Origin: Providencia heimbachae ATCC 35613
GTDB taxonomy: Bacteria > Pseudomonadota > Gammaproteobacteria > Enterobacterales > Enterobacteriaceae
Reading direction: 5' to 3'
Length of the DNA: 64,000 bases
NCBI RefSeq assembly: GCF_001655055.1
Contig: NZ_LXEW01000027.1
Span: forward strand, 1 to 64,000
Shown here: one piece after another, positions 9,218 through 20,819 of the stretch
Layout: each line of letters starts with the position of its first letter
Numbering within the stretch: position 1 is the stretch's first letter
Notes under the pieces: generated by a model
Told to the model about the DNA's origin: nothing
The model's input: only the letters and a program-made list of their open reading frames with translations
Database searches by the model: none
Program-made: the position numbers and the translations under genes

Positions 9218-12200
9218 TTAAAACTCAAATTGGTAAAGGAGATCCAAGGCCTGATTGACACCAGACACAGCTTCTAAATAAAGTTTTGGCATTAATCGAT
9301 AGCGTAAAGTTAAGGTTGCCAGTGAATCAAAAATCCCAACGCCATATTTAACTTGTAGGTCATTGGTAATTTTTCCACTCACCACAACTTGGGAGCCATC
9401 TCCGACCCCTTGCGTATCCACAGCCAAATCAGATACAGCAAATGTCTCACCTATTTTACCAACCAGTTGTCCACTTTGTGCGACGCCGAGGCCAATTAAC
9501 ATAGATGTCATCTGGGATCCATTCGCATCACCACTTTCTAAGCCTTCCCCTCTTAATAAATAAGAAAGAGCTTCTTGTTGTGTCTTGGCGGGTTCTGAGA
9601 ATATATCGACTTTTGGTTTATCTGCAAGTCCTGTCACCTTAACACCCGCAATAACATCATCTGCGGTATTATCCGGATTACGAATAGCTTCAAGATTCAA
9701 GAAAGGTTGATCCGCAGGACCAGAGAACTGAATCAGCCCTTTACGTACCAGCAAGTCTTGCCCATAAGCGCGGAAACGCCCTGATGGGATATCCACTTGA
9801 CCATTCAAGCTAAGTCCTTGCTTATTTTGTGTGACTTTCAATAAACCGGTTAACCGCGCTTTTAAGCCAAACGCATCCAGCCTAACATCATTACCAATTT
9901 TAATATCCAAATTTGTTTGGATTGGAATAGACGGTGCTTTTTCGGCGATGGGCTGTAAATTACTATCGAGCATAACCACATCAGAAGAAGCACTTACCGC
10001 TGACTCAGGAAGTTCCTGTACGGTAATACGAGCCCACGGTATGGTAACACTGCCATTGAGAGTCATTAACGTTGGTGATGCTTCAAAGGTTAAGTCCGGC
10101 TGTACATCAATTTGTATCATTGGCGGCAAGGAAACACGTAAGTTATTCCCTCGAGCCATTACCGTTGCACGCCATGCATCCACTTGACGCCAATCGGCAT
10201 CACCATCGATATTCAGGTAACCTTCCGGCGTGTTGATCTGCCCATTCATTACCGAGCTAGTACCATTAAAGGTGATCCCTAAACGGCCACTTTTAATATC
10301 AAAAGGGATCATTGCCGACTTAACTTCGAGATTTGATAAGGACAAACTGCCATTCATCAATGGGTTATTCGCGGAACCACTCAAACGCAAGTTAGCATTT
10401 AAATTACCATTGGCAACTTCTTTTTGGCCTAATAGCGGTTTAATTAAATCCAACGTAATTGAATTAATTTCGATATTACCTGCAAGCAAACGTCTTTTCT
10501 CTATATCAGAGATTTGAACATTCCCTTTGAGCTGACCATTATTGGCTATCTTAAATAACCAATTCAGATCCGCTTTGCCATTCTTCATTGCCGCATTTAA
10601 TGTTAGCGTTTGAAATTCTAACGGTAAGCGGGCACCATCAACAAATTGAGTCGCTTTGACCCCGTCACCTTTTAACGCTAGCTTCACTTGCGGCATGCTA
10701 CCATCATCTTTCCAGATAGCATTGGCGTTTCCGCTAAACACCCCATTAACTCGAGTATCCTTTGGCATAAACGGCTTAATCATTGCTAAATCAAAACGTT
10801 CAAGCACAATATCGGCACTACCGCTTTTACCGGCTTTAATCGGTTTTGGCACACAAAGACGGGCATTTGGATTGACCCAACAATGAGTTCCAACCACCAC
10901 TTCTTGGGATTGGTTAGAATAATTCAGTGACATGGCTTTATTGAGTCGCCATTCGCCCACAACGGTTTCAAATAGCGTATTACTCAAGGACCCCTTCCAA
11001 ACCTCAGTTTGGCGATCAAAACTTCCCGCTAAGGCTAATTGGCCTGAAACAGGCTCACCTTTCACATTAAGCTTTAATGTATGCTGTTTTTCACTGCCTT
11101 TTGCATCAAGGGTTAAGTTACTAATAACAAGATCAGCTTGTCTTAACTGACGTAAAACAACAGAGAGATCCCCTTTGATTTGTTCACCCGAAGCGACATT
11201 TCCTTTAATAACGACATTTTCGATGGAAAGGTCATTTTGCCATTTCACGCCGCGAGCAGTCAGATCCACAAGCGCTTCTGGCGTTTGCAAATTACCGCGT
11301 AATTTAACATCACCAGCAATTACGCCTGCCAGACCTGGTAATAAACCATTTAAGCCCGGCGCGTTAATTTTGGCATCAAGGTTCCATTTCTCAGCAAGAG
11401 AACCTTTAACATCAATATGGTTTTTACCCAAGGCTAAATTAAATTCAGGAATATCCCACTGACCGGCCGCATTTCCTTTTGCCTTACCTCGTGCTTTTAA
11501 TGGGTTATTTTTAACATTACCATCAAGTGCAATTTCAGGGATTTCCAGCTGCCAACTACCACCATATAGACTTCCGCGAGTTGCGACCTTACCATCGACT
11601 TTTGCTGGCCATTCGGGCCATTGTTTTGCCGTATTAATCCCAGATAAAGTCAGCACCGCGTTCCAACTGATGGCTTTACTCCAATCAGCAACGCCAGTGA
11701 TATCAGCATTACCTTGTAAAGCGGCTAAGCGTAAGCGAGTAAGGTTGATTTGCTCTTCATTACCTTTGGCATCCAGCATCAACGTTGAAGGGGGTAAATC
11801 TTGCCCTGTTATCGCCGATCGCAGCGATAAATCATAGGCTGATGGATGCCCATTTAGGCGCAGACGGGTTCCATCGAGTTGATATTGTGCATCACCCACC
11901 AGCGGCCAAGTCAATTTTTGACTTTCGAGGGTGAGCAATATCGGTAAGTCGGCTTGACTTAGATCGGTTTGTGCATCTAATTTTGCATTAATAGGGCCAT
12001 TTAAATTTAAAGCTAATTTGAGTTCATCTAATAAGCCACCTTTGAGTGACAAATCAATTTTTTGCCCACTCAAATCTTCTAAACGACTTTCACCGACCAT
12101 AGACAGAGAGACGGGCCATTTATCTTTTAATGTGGCTGTTCCAGATAACGAAACTTTGCCTTCTGGCGCATCCACTGCGAGTTGTTTCAGTAAGACATTT

Positions 12201-12997
12201 TGTCCCGTATTGGAAAGCTTCAAATTCAGGCTGTTGATCGTAACCTCGGTGCCGCCCTTTAACTGAAAATTCGAGGCATTTATGCCTTCCACATCAAGGT
12301 CGACCGGTAAAATAATTTCCGGTAACTCGGCCAGCAAGGGTTTAGCGAACAGCGTTTTTAATTCATCACCAAGTGATTTTTGTTCGTTGATAGGTATCTC
12401 AGATTCAGCTGGCTTGACTTGCACGTCTTCAGCCGCTTCCGTCACCGGTAAATTAATCGCCAAATCAATAATATCAGTTGGAATAATCGTTATTGCCTTA
12501 CCTTCCCACGTTATACCAGTAGAAAATTTAGCTAAATCGATATCCATTCCATCAACACTAACATGGGTAGAAACCAACGATAATTGACTTAAACGGATAG
12601 TTAATGGCGCTTTAAGCTCAGTTAATGGCTCTGATGGAGGGGTTTCTTCTGAAGGTGGAAACTGAGTGGTGTCAATATTAACAGTGACATTATCAGTAGT
12701 CAGTGCATCAATGCATAATTCACGACTTGTTAAGCATTTTAAGCGAGCGGCAAGATGCAATTTTCCAGCGTTAACATCTACCCCTGGCATTTGGTATTTT
12801 ACGCCAGACAGCGTTAAATCATTGATATCCCCATCAATCGACTCAATGGTTAATTCAGGAACAAAGCGGGTTGCGGTGTTTAATGCAAAATGTAAACCTG
12901 ATTGCGTCCCTAAAACCCAGCTTAATATAGCAACGATCAGAACAAGAATTAATAAAATGGAAATGCTTGTCCATTTTAACCACTTCATCCATTTCAT
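9218..12997 (-). CDS. tamB: TamB, inner-membrane anchored translocation and assembly protein
   Basis: 1259 aa, the same size class as E. coli TamB. It has an N-terminal signal anchor at about residues 9-30 ([19 protein letters not shown]) and then a very long periplasmic beta-rich region of repeating strands. The conserved TamB C-terminal (DUF490) domain ends in [16 protein letters not shown] and YQFEF. It works with TamA and, as an AsmA-like bridge, in moving phospholipid to the outer membrane and in envelope assembly. It overlaps tamA by 4 bases (ATGA), implying translational coupling. Confidence 0.97.
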   Translation of the reverse strand: MKWMKWLKWTSISILLILVLIVAILSWVLGTQSGLHFALNTATRFVPELTIESIDGDINDLTLSGVKYQMPGVDVNAGKLHLAARLKCLTSRELCIDALTTDNVTVNIDTTQFPPSEETPPSEPLTELKAPLTIRLSQLSLVSTHVSVDGMDIDLAKFSTGITWEGKAITIIPTDIIDLAINLPVTEAAEDVQVKPAESEIPINEQKSLGDELKTLFAKPLLAELPEIILPVDLDVEGINASNFQLKGGTEVTINSLNLKLSNTGQNVLLKQLAVDAPEGKVSLSGTATLKDKWPVSLSMVGESRLEDLSGQKIDLSLKGGLLDELKLALNLNGPINAKLDAQTDLSQADLPILLTLESQKLTWPLVGDAQYQLDGTRLRLNGHPSAYDLSLRSAITGQDLPPSTLMLDAKGNEEQINLTRLRLAALQGNADITGVADWSKAISWNAVLTLSGINTAKQWPEWPAKVDGKVATRGSLYGGSWQLEIPEIALDGNVKNNPLKARGKAKGNAAGQWDIPEFNLALGKNHIDVKGSLAEKWNLDAKINAPGLNGLLPGLAGVIAGDVKLRGNLQTPEALVDLTARGVKWQNDLSIENVVIKGNVASGEQIKGDLSVVLRQLRQADLVISNLTLDAKGSEKQHTLKLNVKGEPVSGQLALAGSFDRQTEVWKGSLSNTLFETVVGEWRLNKAMSLNYSNQSQEVVVGTHCWVNPNARLCVPKPIKAGKSGSADIVLERFDLAMIKPFMPKDTRVNGVFSGNANAIWKDDGSMPQVKLALKGDGVKATQFVDGARLPLEFQTLTLNAAMKNGKADLNWLFKIANNGQLKGNVQISDIEKRRLLAGNIEINSITLDLIKPLLGQKEVANGNLNANLRLSGSANNPLMNGSLSLSNLEVKSAMIPFDIKSGRLGITFNGTSSVMNGQINTPEGYLNIDGDADWRQVDAWRATVMARGNNLRVSLPPMIQIDVQPDLTFEASPTLMTLNGSVTIPWARITVQELPESAVSASSDVVMLDSNLQPIAEKAPSIPIQTNLDIKIGNDVRLDAFGLKARLTGLLKVTQNKQGLSLNGQVDIPSGRFRAYGQDLLVRKGLIQFSGPADQPFLNLEAIRNPDNTADDVIAGVKVTGLADKPKVDIFSEPAKTQQEALSYLLRGEGLESGDANGSQMTSMLIGLGVAQSGQLVGKIGETFAVSDLAVDTQGVGDGSQVVVSGKITNDLQVKYGVGIFDSLATLTLRYRLMPKLYLEAVSGVNQALDLLYQFEF

Positions 12998-14778
12998 AGT
13001 TCTGTCCCCAAACCGATATAAAACTGAATTTTATCGTTATTTGAATCACCAATTGGTGTTGCTAAATCAAATTTAATAGGCCCGACAGGGGAAACCCAGC
13101 GGATACCAATACCTGCACCGGTTTTAAAATCACTGTCTTTGATATCATTGACGGCTTCACCGCTATCAATGAAAGTCGCGCCCCACCAATTCCCTGTAAA
13201 ATTATATTGGTATTCAACGGATCCAACTGCCAGTTTTGATGCCCCAGTTAATTTACCACGATCATTTTCAGGGGAGATTTTTTGATATCCATAACCACGG
13301 ACGCTGCCATCACCACCGGCGAAGAAACGTAAGTCAGGTGGAACTTTGTCAAAATCATTGGTTTCAATCCAGCCTAGATTACCGCGAACCACAAATCGAT
13401 GACCTTCCCATGGCGTTCGTATCCATACATGTTTGGTTTGTAATACAAGAAATTCAATATCTGAACCCCATATTTTATTCGAGTAATCAACCGAATAACG
13501 TTGGCTATCCCCCCATGTTGGCATCACGCCACCACGCTGGCGAATACGACTTACATTCGCACCAGGATAAAGCAACATGGTGGTATTGGTGACGTTAGCT
13601 TGGGTAAAGTTACTGAGCATCCAGCGCATGTTTACCCCGTATTGCCAACCGCTCGAGTAATCCCAATTGCGTGACACGTTTAAGGTGGTGGTATTGGCTT
13701 GAGTATCGTTCAAGTCTGTGCGTTTAAACCCACCCTGAACTGCATAATATTGCTCTAATGGGTTCGCTTTTAAGGGTATTTTATAGCTAGCATCAATGAT
13801 TTGCTCAGGTTGAGATAAACTAATACTGGAGGTTAAGCTTTGGCCTCGTGAATTTATCCATGGTTTATTCCATGTGGATTTAAGTTTAGGCCCTACATCT
13901 GTCCCGTAACCACCACCAAGTTCAATAAAGTTTTTTGCCCGAGGTACCATCACCCCTTCCATTGGCAGCTCATCGGAGCCTTCTGCTCTCGCTTTAACAA
14001 TATTAGGCGTCACGATAGCAGAGGTAAACCAACCCGTTTCCGCTAATCGGCGGTTAAATTCGGCTAATTGCTCAGAGGTGTAATATTCACCTTCTTTAAA
14101 AGGAGAAAGGTTATTTAGATAGTCTTCACGAATTTGTGAACCTTGATAGGAGATCGACCCAAAGCGGTAACGCTCACCACTATTGAAATCAAAATCCCAA
14201 TAAGCGGCATGGTGATCAAGGGAAATCCCTAACTGGCTTTTCTCCATAATGGCATCAAAATAACCTTTACGGACAGCAAGACCACTAAATTTCCCTTTAA
14301 AATCTTCATACTCCCCATCGTTTTGGATCGTGCCATCTTTAGGCGTATTTCTTTTGATCATTTTTTCATAATCAGGATCGGTTTTTGCACCACCTTGTAA
14401 CTCCACCTTCACACCTTGAACTAAAATAGGTTCACCCGGTGTTACTTTTGCCGTTAATACTGATCGAGCAGGTGGGGTATTTTCCTGATAACTAAATTCA
14501 ACGGTGGGTTCGTAATAACCGAGCGGCTTTAACCCTTCTTTGATTGCTTTCTCGACTCGAGCACGAAAACGCCCATTTGGGACAACCTCATCTTGTGTAA
14601 TATTCGATAATTGTACGCGGACATTTTGATTAAGTTGCCCTTCAATCCCTTCAATATTAAGACGAAGATTCGCAGCATATGCCACCGGTATTGTCGCAGT
14701 TAAGCAGAGAAAACAGATTATAGGGTATTTCGACACGCCTGCTCCTGAGGTGATTGATAGATTGACTAAAGGCTTCAT
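12994..14778 (-). CDS. tamA: TamA, Omp85-family outer-membrane assembly factor
   Basis: 594 aa (E. coli TamA 577). It has a signal peptide (hydrophobic segment about residues 18-35, cleaved after PVAYA), then three POTRA domains to about residue 270, then a 16-strand Omp85 barrel. Barrel marks include the VRGY motif of strand L6 ([10 protein letters not shown]) and the C-terminal strand ending [10 protein letters not shown]. It partners TamB across the periplasm. It is the first gene of tamA-tamB-ytfP and is divergent from msrA, exactly as in E. coli. Confidence 0.97.
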   Translation of the reverse strand: MKPLVNLSITSGAGVSKYPIICFLCLTATIPVAYAANLRLNIEGIEGQLNQNVRVQLSNITQDEVVPNGRFRARVEKAIKEGLKPLGYYEPTVEFSYQENTPPARSVLTAKVTPGEPILVQGVKVELQGGAKTDPDYEKMIKRNTPKDGTIQNDGEYEDFKGKFSGLAVRKGYFDAIMEKSQLGISLDHHAAYWDFDFNSGERYRFGSISYQGSQIREDYLNNLSPFKEGEYYTSEQLAEFNRRLAETGWFTSAIVTPNIVKARAEGSDELPMEGVMVPRAKNFIELGGGYGTDVGPKLKSTWNKPWINSRGQSLTSSISLSQPEQIIDASYKIPLKANPLEQYYAVQGGFKRTDLNDTQANTTTLNVSRNWDYSSGWQYGVNMRWMLSNFTQANVTNTTMLLYPGANVSRIRQRGGVMPTWGDSQRYSVDYSNKIWGSDIEFLVLQTKHVWIRTPWEGHRFVVRGNLGWIETNDFDKVPPDLRFFAGGDGSVRGYGYQKISPENDRGKLTGASKLAVGSVEYQYNFTGNWWGATFIDSGEAVNDIKDSDFKTGAGIGIRWVSPVGPIKFDLATPIGDSNNDKIQFYIGLGTEL

Positions 14779-14868
14779 ATCAATTTATTTTGAGTAATAT
14801 TAGTCAGAGACACAAGTTTTTATCCCATTATTTAAATTATTTGTGTATTAACACATATAGGATCCATT

Positions 14869-15498
14869 ATGCCATCTAATAAATTTCACTCTGTTAATAT
14901 GTCACAAGCACTGCCTGGCAGGCAGCTCGCTATGCAGTGCTCACCATACCATGCAGTGAACCATCATTCGATCGAGATTATTCCTAAGAATATGGAAGTT
15001 GCCTACTTTGCAATGGGCTGCTTTTGGGGTGTTGAACGCTTATTCTGGCAAAAAACAGGGATTTATTCCACCTCTACTGGCTATTGTGGCGGTATTACAC
15101 CAAACCCAACGTATGAAGAAGTTTGCTCAGGCCAAACTGGTCATACAGAAGCAGTACGTGTTGTTTTCGATCCACAGGTAATTAGTTACGCTCAACTTTT
15201 AACCTTATTTTGGGAAAATCATGACCCTGCACAAGGTATGCGCCAAGGGGGTGATATTGGCACTCAATACCGCTCTGCAATCTATACAGTCTCTGATGAC
15301 CAACTTAGACAAGCAGAAAAAACCCGACAAGATTACCAACAAGCGATGGATAACCAAGGCGATCATCGACACATCACCACCGAAATAGCCCCTCTTGATG
15401 TGTTTTATTTTGCTGAAGACTATCATCAACAGTATCTCTATAAAAACCCAAATGGCTATTGTGCGCTCGGTGGAATCGGTGTTTGTTTACCGCAATAA
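14869..15498 (+). CDS. msrA: Peptide methionine sulfoxide reductase A
   Basis: 209 aa (E. coli MsrA 212). It reduces the S-epimer of methionine sulfoxide in proteins and free methionine, with thioredoxin as reductant. The catalytic motif GCFWGVER has its nucleophilic Cys near residue 51. The resolving cysteines are in the C-terminal tail ([13 protein letters not shown]). An N-terminal extension of ~45 residues precedes the core, as in E. coli. AGGA lies 6 bases before the ATG. Confidence 0.97.
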   Translation: MPSNKFHSVNMSQALPGRQLAMQCSPYHAVNHHSIEIIPKNMEVAYFAMGCFWGVERLFWQKTGIYSTSTGYCGGITPNPTYEEVCSGQTGHTEAVRVVFDPQVISYAQLLTLFWENHDPAQGMRQGGDIGTQYRSAIYTVSDDQLRQAEKTRQDYQQAMDNQGDHRHITTEIAPLDVFYFAEDYHQQYLYKNPNGYCALGGIGVCLPQ

Positions 15499-15530
15499 TG
15501 ACACCAAAAGGCATTACGCATGAGTGGTCA

Positions 15531-15655
15531 ATATTCTAAATAATTCGCATTGTAGCTAGGCGGCAAATGAAAGCATCTTGGGGAGCATACACAAGTATGT
15601 GACTTGGGTAGCCGAATGAAGCCTACACCCCTACAATACGTATTATGACGAATAT
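15531..15655. repeat. Inverted-repeat (MITE-like) element, tandem copy 1
   Basis: 125 bp with terminal inverted repeats: the left end ATATTCTAAATAATTCGCAT and the reverse complement of the right end ATATTCGTCATAATACGTAT agree in outline, continuing into TTGTAG on both sides. The middle has a small hairpin (CATAC-acaa-GTATG). No coding capacity. It lies between msrA and paeA. Confidence 0.75.
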
Positions 15656-15657
15656 CC

Positions 15658-15782
15658 ATATTCTAAATAATTCCAGTTGTAGCTAGGCGGCAAATGAAAG
15701 CATCTTGGGGAGCATACACAAGTATGTGACCCGAGTGATTGAATGTAGGCAACAACGCTACAGCTTGAATTATGACGAATAT
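15658..15782. repeat. Inverted-repeat (MITE-like) element, tandem copy 2
   Basis: A second 125-bp copy in the same orientation, 2 bp after copy 1. Over ~75 bp in the left and centre it is nearly identical to copy 1 (from TGTAGCTAGGCGGCAAATGA through AAGTATGTGAC). It diverges in the right arm but keeps the GAATAT end. Confidence 0.75.
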
Positions 15783-15936
15783 CTAGCCAGATAATTTAAC
15801 TGAATGCTATACTACTAACCAACTAACTAGCGCATACCGCGCCACTGTATATTTACTTAATAAATATATTTACTCGATAGGATGCCTTCAGGGGTTATTG
15901 AATAATCTCGTTGATGAAGATGTATCTGGATAACCT

Positions 15937-17292
15937 ATGCTTAACAGTTTATTGATCGTTCTTTTATTATGTGCAATTAGCGCATTCTTTTCTTTGTCAG
16001 AAATTTCACTGGCAGCCTCTCGCCGTATTAAACTTAAACTGATGGCCGATGAAGGCAATATTAATGCAGCTCGCGTGCTTAAATTACAAGAAATACCGGG
16101 CATGTTTTTTACGGTAGTTCAAATTGGCCTTAACACTGTTGCTATTTTAGCGGGTATTGTTGGGGAATCCGCTTTTGCCCCCGCATTACAAGAATTCTTT
16201 ATTCACTTCTTATCACCAATTTGGGCACAGCAAAGTGCATCAATTATTTCTTTTACTATCGTAACTAGCTTATTTATTTTAGTTGCTGACTTAATTCCTA
16301 AACGTATCGGTATGGTAAAGCCTGAAGCAATAGCAACCCGAATTGTTAACCCCATGCGTTTTTGTTTGATTGTCCTTAGCCCCCTCGTCTGGTTTTTTAA
16401 CGGCCTTGCTAACCTTACTTTCAAACTATTCAAATTACCGATTGCTCGCAATGAAGACATCACATCTGATGATATTTTTGCGGTTGTTGAAGCGGGTGCC
16501 GTAGCGGGTGTTTTACGCAAACAAGAACATGAATTAATCGAAAATGTCTTCGAACTCGAGTCACGTACCGTTCCTTCCGCAATGACACCCCGTGAAAATA
16601 TTATTTACTTTGATAAATATGAATCCGAAGAAAGTATTAAACATAAAATATCAACTCAGCCACACTCTAAGTTTCTTGTATGTTCTGAAGATATTGACCA
16701 TGTAATTGGTTATGTTGAATCTAAAGAGTTACTTAATCGCGTACTTAATGGGCAAAGCTTATGTTTGCAAGATGGTGTACATATACGAAGTACATTAATG
16801 ATCCCGGATACGCTTTCTTTATCCGATACACTTGAAGCCTTTAAACACAATGCCGTGGATTTCGCTGTTATTCTTAATGAATATGCATTGATCATGGGTA
16901 TCATCACTATCAATGATGTCATGATTACCTTAATGGGTGATTTAATTGGCCCGGGGCAAGAAGAACAAATCGTAGTTAGAGACGAGAATTCATGGCTGGT
17001 TGAAGGTGGTACACCGATTGAAGATGTCCAACGTATCTTGAATATTGATGACTTTCCAGACTTTAGTAATTATGAAACGATTGGTGGTTTCATGATGTAC
17101 CGATTGAGAAGAATGCCTAAACGCACAGACTATGTAAAATACGCAGGCTACAAATTTGAAGTCGTTGATATTGATAACTACAAGATTGATCAGCTATTGG
17201 TCACTCGTATTACATCTGTACCAGGGCCTGTTGTTATTCAACCTGGAAAAAATAGCACTGAAACGGCTGACGCAAAAAATACAGAACATTGA
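15937..17292 (+). CDS. paeA: PaeA (YtfL), CNNM/CBS-domain inner-membrane transporter
   Basis: 451 aa (E. coli YtfL/PaeA 447). The N-terminal CNNM/DUF21 domain has about four membrane segments (residues ~1-20, 60-80, 98-124 and 135-160) and starts with the family SEISLAASRRIKLK motif. A CBS-domain pair spans ~200-340. A C-terminal CorC/HlyC transporter-associated domain follows at ~355-435. In E. coli the protein is reported to help cells survive high polyamine levels by putrescine/cadaverine export. The msrA neighbour matches E. coli. Confidence 0.93.
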   Translation: MLNSLLIVLLLCAISAFFSLSEISLAASRRIKLKLMADEGNINAARVLKLQEIPGMFFTVVQIGLNTVAILAGIVGESAFAPALQEFFIHFLSPIWAQQSASIISFTIVTSLFILVADLIPKRIGMVKPEAIATRIVNPMRFCLIVLSPLVWFFNGLANLTFKLFKLPIARNEDITSDDIFAVVEAGAVAGVLRKQEHELIENVFELESRTVPSAMTPRENIIYFDKYESEESIKHKISTQPHSKFLVCSEDIDHVIGYVESKELLNRVLNGQSLCLQDGVHIRSTLMIPDTLSLSDTLEAFKHNAVDFAVILNEYALIMGIITINDVMITLMGDLIGPGQEEQIVVRDENSWLVEGGTPIEDVQRILNIDDFPDFSNYETIGGFMMYRLRRMPKRTDYVKYAGYKFEVVDIDNYKIDQLLVTRITSVPGPVVIQPGKNSTETADAKNTEH

Positions 17293-17340
17293 TATTACTG
17301 GTTGCGAAGCCGCTTCTGTTAACCCAATATTTTTAACTCA

Positions 17341-17367
17341 TGCGCCACTTGTCTGTGGCGCTTTTGT
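17341..17367 (+). terminator. paeA terminator
   Basis: Stem GCGCCAC / GTGGCGC (17342-17361), followed by TTTTGTT. Confidence 0.85.
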
Positions 17368-17411
17368 TAACCAAATAGTTAATTAATGATTTAACCTATT
17401 TAGATTAACGA

Positions 17412-17618
17412 CTACCCTAACTCCGCCTGTAGCAAAAGTACCTGTTTGTTAACCTCGCTCATCACATTGTAGTGCCGTTTATCACTGATTTTGGGTGGTA
17501 AGATTTTCCCATAGTTGAACTCGAAAGCCCCCATATCCTTTATATAGAGCCTGCCACTGAAAAGTGTTTTGACATAAAGCGCAATCTTAGATGGGTTGTA
17601 ACGGTTAAAAATTTTCAT
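17412..17618 (-). CDS. ytfK: YtfK, stringent-response modulator
   Basis: 68 aa, the same length as E. coli YtfK, and highly similar to it ([32 protein letters not shown]). E. coli YtfK is reported to bind SpoT and shift it toward (p)ppGpp synthesis under phosphate or fatty-acid starvation. The ATG at 17618 matches the family start and has GGGGAG about 10 bases upstream; the frame is open to 17678 but that extension is not family-like. It lies between ytfL and ytfJ, as in E. coli, divergent from ytfJ. Confidence 0.93.
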   Translation of the reverse strand: MKIFNRYNPSKIALYVKTLFSGRLYIKDMGAFEFNYGKILPPKISDKRHYNVMSEVNKQVLLLQAELG

Positions 17619-17918
17619 TAGAACTTTTCTCCCCTTTGTTCTTACGATATTCAATAACTCATACCGTTCACTAATCATAGACCAGAAATTTCTATTTTGG
17701 TTCTAAAATTGCAGTTTTATTCAATCCCCTTACAGAAAATGACACTGTCAAATATCTGTTAATGACCCGATAAACTTTGTGTTTATGCTGAATTTTAAAT
17801 AATTGTTAATTTTTTACATGCAACTCATCCGATGAGCTATGCTGTAAGTACAAATATGATAAATAGTCACTCTCATCTATAACACCCTGCAATTCAAATG
17901 ATGATTAAAGGTATCCTT
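17619..17918. other. ytfK-ytfJ divergent intergenic region
   Basis: About 300 AT-rich bases carrying the divergent promoters. No operator or structured RNA was recognised. Confidence 0.4.
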
Positions 17919-18494
17919 ATGATAAGAACATTTTTATTTTTGATCTGTTTAGTTGGTCTATCTTCAACTGCATTATCTAGTAACATACTATCAAATCAAA
18001 CAGTTAAACCTGTTTCAGTTATCGATAAAGGGGAACTGATTTTAACTAATGAAGGGAAACTAAATTATCAACCTTGGACAAGTCAGCAGCTCGAAGGAAA
18101 GGTCCGTACTATTCAGCATATTGCTGGACGCTCAGCGGCAAAAGAATTAAATGCACCGTTAATTGAAGCGATTAAACAAGCTAAACTTCCCCATGATACC
18201 TACCAAACGACAACAATTATTAATACTGATGATGCCGTTTTTGGCACTGGTGTTTTCGTTAAAAACAGTGTTGAAGATAGTAAAAAAGAATTTCCTTATT
18301 CGCAATTTATTGTTGACAGTGACGGTGTAGTCAAAGATGCATGGAGTTTATCGCCTGAAAATTCAGCTATTATCATATTGAATAAACAAGGAAAAGTTTT
18401 ATTCTTTAAAGAAGGAAGCCTCACTGCAGCTGAAATTGACAAAGCTATTGGTTTATTAGTTTCTGAACTCGCTAAAGAACAAAATCTAAAATAA
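17919..18494 (+). CDS. ytfJ: YtfJ family periplasmic protein
   Basis: 191 aa (E. coli YtfJ 184). It has a signal peptide in the first ~20 residues (IRTFLFLICLVGLSSTALSS) and then a thioredoxin-fold-like domain without a CxxC motif. Conserved YtfJ stretches are GKVRTIQHIAGRSAAKE, LPHDTYQTTTIINTDDA and YSQFIVDSDGVV. Its function is not established. The ATG at 17919 is preferred over 17898 because AAAGG lies 7 bases before it and the signal peptide then starts cleanly. Confidence 0.9.
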   Translation: MIRTFLFLICLVGLSSTALSSNILSNQTVKPVSVIDKGELILTNEGKLNYQPWTSQQLEGKVRTIQHIAGRSAAKELNAPLIEAIKQAKLPHDTYQTTTIINTDDAVFGTGVFVKNSVEDSKKEFPYSQFIVDSDGVVKDAWSLSPENSAIIILNKQGKVLFFKEGSLTAAEIDKAIGLLVSELAKEQNLK

Positions 18495-18500
18495 ACACTT

Positions 18501-18545
18501 TAGCTGAGTATGTTTTTTTAAAGGCATGCTCAGCTATTTTCTTCC
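18501..18545 (+). terminator. ytfJ terminator
   Basis: Stem TAGCTGAG-t-ATG / CATG-CTCAGCTA, followed by TTTTCTTCC. Confidence 0.8.
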
Positions 18546-18688
18546 CAATAAGTGAAAAATATTAATAGTGAAAGATCGCTGTCATCCAATATTGTTAAAA
18601 CAGCGCGTTATTCTAAAATAGCCACATTAACAATATGCATAATTAGCTTTATTTTTTTAATAACTAATCAAAATCATACCATTTAAAA

Positions 18689-20044
18689 CTATTTATTTTT
18701 CCAAAAAATAGTGACACAAAAGCCCCCATTCTTCATATTTGAAAACGTGAGTTGAAGGTTATGTAATTGTGCAATACGTTTTGCAATGGATAGCCCCAAA
18801 CCACTTCCCGTTTTTTCCTGACCTGGAGGTCGATAAAAACGCTCCCCGAGTCGACGTAAAACATCAGGAGTGACGCCAATACCATTATCTCTAACTTCGA
18901 GACGTTCAGAATACAAAACCAGTTCAACTTCTCCCTGCTCTTTACCGTAATGAATTGCATTGTGAAGTAAGTTTCGAAGTAGCACACTAAGTAACAACGG
19001 CTGCCCAGAAAAGAGGGGGGGTTCCTCAATTATCGTGGTTTTAATTTTGACATGATGCGCTTTCGCCTCAGCTGCGAGGTCATTTACTGATAACGCAATC
19101 AATGATGGCCAAGATACCTGCGCAACATCTTCTAGCAAAGTGGAAGACTCCAGCCTTGATAACATCAATAATTGGTCAACTAGCCGAGTGGCTCTATCAA
19201 TTCCTTCAGATAAATTTGCCACTGCATGTTGCCGAATGGCATCATCACTTCCTGCGATTTGTACCACTTCTGTTTGAACCTTAAGTGCCGCAAGCGGGCT
19301 ACGCAACTCATGCGCTGCATCGGAAGTAAATTGCCGCTCGCGAGTAAACATTTGATTAATTCGTTCAAATAGTGCATTAAGTGCATCCAAAATAGGCTTG
19401 GCTTCGCTGGGTATTCTCGCGACTTCAATCGCACTTAGCTCATCAGGCTGACGATGTACCAATTGCGTAGCAACATCACGTAATGGTTTCAATGCCCGAG
19501 TTAAAAGCCATAAGAATAAAATCAACATAACAGGCAACGCTACTAACCAAGGAATAAATTGCGCTACCATAATATCTGCGGCCATATCTTGCCGGTAATC
19601 CCACTCCTGCCCAACCACAATGATGTATTGCCCATCAACTGATTTTAACCAAACAAAGCGCCAAAGGTCATCACTGCCATCAACATAACCTTCCGTAAAT
19701 CCTTCTCGTTTATAAAGAAAAGGTATTTTTCTGCCATTGTCCCCGTCGTTGAGAACTCGCTCACCACTTGGCGTGAAAATAGCAAAAGCCAGAGCATCAT
19801 CATCTTGGCTACCCCGATTTTTACGCAATAATTTTTTAGTTTTTACTAAAGATGGCGTGCTTAATTCAAGGTCAGAAGGCAATACAGACAACCGCTTAGC
19901 AAAGGCCATTTGTTGGGTGTCAAAGAGTTCATTAATCGTCTTATAAGTCTGATACCATGCAAGAGAACTTGCGATCCCCCATGTCATCAAAGCTAACAGA
20001 AGCAGTGTTAAGGTTAATTTCAGTCTCAGGCTGAAAGTTTTCAT
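18689..20044 (-). CDS. qseC: Sensor histidine kinase QseC
   Basis: 451 aa (E. coli QseC 449). Membrane segments at ~8-30 and ~162-182 flank a periplasmic sensor. HAMP and HisKA domains follow, with the phospho-acceptor H245 in SDAAHELRSPLAALK. The HATPase has an N box (LLRNLLHNAIHYG), G1 (VRDNGIGV) and G2 (GSGLGLSIAKRI). In E. coli it senses AI-3/catecholamine signals and phosphorylates QseB. It overlaps qseB by one base (TAATG). The downstream region has no clear terminator. Confidence 0.92.
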   Translation of the reverse strand: MKTFSLRLKLTLTLLLLALMTWGIASSLAWYQTYKTINELFDTQQMAFAKRLSVLPSDLELSTPSLVKTKKLLRKNRGSQDDDALAFAIFTPSGERVLNDGDNGRKIPFLYKREGFTEGYVDGSDDLWRFVWLKSVDGQYIIVVGQEWDYRQDMAADIMVAQFIPWLVALPVMLILFLWLLTRALKPLRDVATQLVHRQPDELSAIEVARIPSEAKPILDALNALFERINQMFTRERQFTSDAAHELRSPLAALKVQTEVVQIAGSDDAIRQHAVANLSEGIDRATRLVDQLLMLSRLESSTLLEDVAQVSWPSLIALSVNDLAAEAKAHHVKIKTTIIEEPPLFSGQPLLLSVLLRNLLHNAIHYGKEQGEVELVLYSERLEVRDNGIGVTPDVLRRLGERFYRPPGQEKTGSGLGLSIAKRIAQLHNLQLTFSNMKNGGFCVTIFWKNK

Positions 20045-20703
20045 TACAAATCACCTAATCGATACCCAATGCCATGGATGGTGCGGATAAATTTATTACC
20101 TAATTTACGCCTTAAATGGTGTATATGAACTTCAACAGAGTTACTCGATACTTCTTCATCCCAGTTGTAGAGCTTTTCTTCAATTAGTGCCCGTGAAAGC
20201 ACTTTATTTGGGTTATGCAGAAACAGAGACAATAACGCAAACTCTTTTCCTTTTAGCTGGATGGGTTCTCCCTGAAAAGTCACCGTCATAGCAATAGGAT
20301 CCATTTCAACATCACCATGAGTTAATTTAGGGGATAATTGTCCACTACGGCGGCGATTTAGCGCCTGTAAACGGGCAGCCACTTCAACCAAAGCAAAAGG
20401 TTTACACAGGTAGTCATCCGCTCCTTGCTGCAAGCCTTGAACACGTTGATCGAGCGCATCCCTTGCGGTTAAAATCAAGACGGGTTCATCACGTCCTTCT
20501 TTTCGCCAATGCTTTAAAATATCTAGGCCATCAATAGTCGGAAGCGATAAGTCGAGCACAACCGCATCATAAGGTGCATCAAATAAAGCAACTTGCCCTT
20601 GCTTACCATCCATAAACCAATCAACCGTAAAACCGAGCTGGGTTAAACCGACTTTTAATCCATCACCAATTAACCTGTCGTCTTCAACTAAAAGAATACG
20701 CAT
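20044..20703 (-). CDS. qseB: Response regulator QseB
   Basis: 219 aa, the same length as E. coli QseB. It is OmpR/PhoB-class. The receiver domain has the acidic pair ED at 8-9, the phospho-acceptor Asp in [13 protein letters not shown] (D51), and a Lys in [12 protein letters not shown]. The C-terminal winged helix includes [12 protein letters not shown] and [13 protein letters not shown]. It forms an operon with qseC and is divergent from ygiW. A TTAAG-N6-TTAAG site between them is a likely QseB operator. Confidence 0.94.
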   Translation of the reverse strand: MRILLVEDDRLIGDGLKVGLTQLGFTVDWFMDGKQGQVALFDAPYDAVVLDLSLPTIDGLDILKHWRKEGRDEPVLILTARDALDQRVQGLQQGADDYLCKPFALVEVAARLQALNRRRSGQLSPKLTHGDVEMDPIAMTVTFQGEPIQLKGKEFALLSLFLHNPNKVLSRALIEEKLYNWDEEVSSNSVEVHIHHLRRKLGNKFIRTIHGIGYRLGDL

Positions 20704-20803
20704 ATTTCCCTCCGAATCGGAATATTATTATATTTATCGTATAAACTAGAAGATGACTAGCTATTATAAGCTAAACCGAAAATATATTTTTTTATTAACG
20801 CGC

Positions 20804-20819
20804 TTAAGATTCTGTTAAG
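20804..20819. promoter_or_regulatory. QseB/PmrA-type direct-repeat box
   Basis: TTAAG-N6-TTAAG (20804-20808 and 20815-20819), a direct repeat with one-turn spacing. A further TTAA at 20795 may be a third element. It is 13 bases upstream of a TAATAC -10 (20832-20837) for ygiW, where a class II activator would sit in place of the -35. Confidence 0.7.

Noticed and set aside
9363-12587. Several long ORFs on the + strand opposite tamB
   Set aside because: They are shadows of the long beta-rich tamB frame: no RBS, low-complexity Ser/Thr/Leu translations, and tamB is a complete and recognisable gene.
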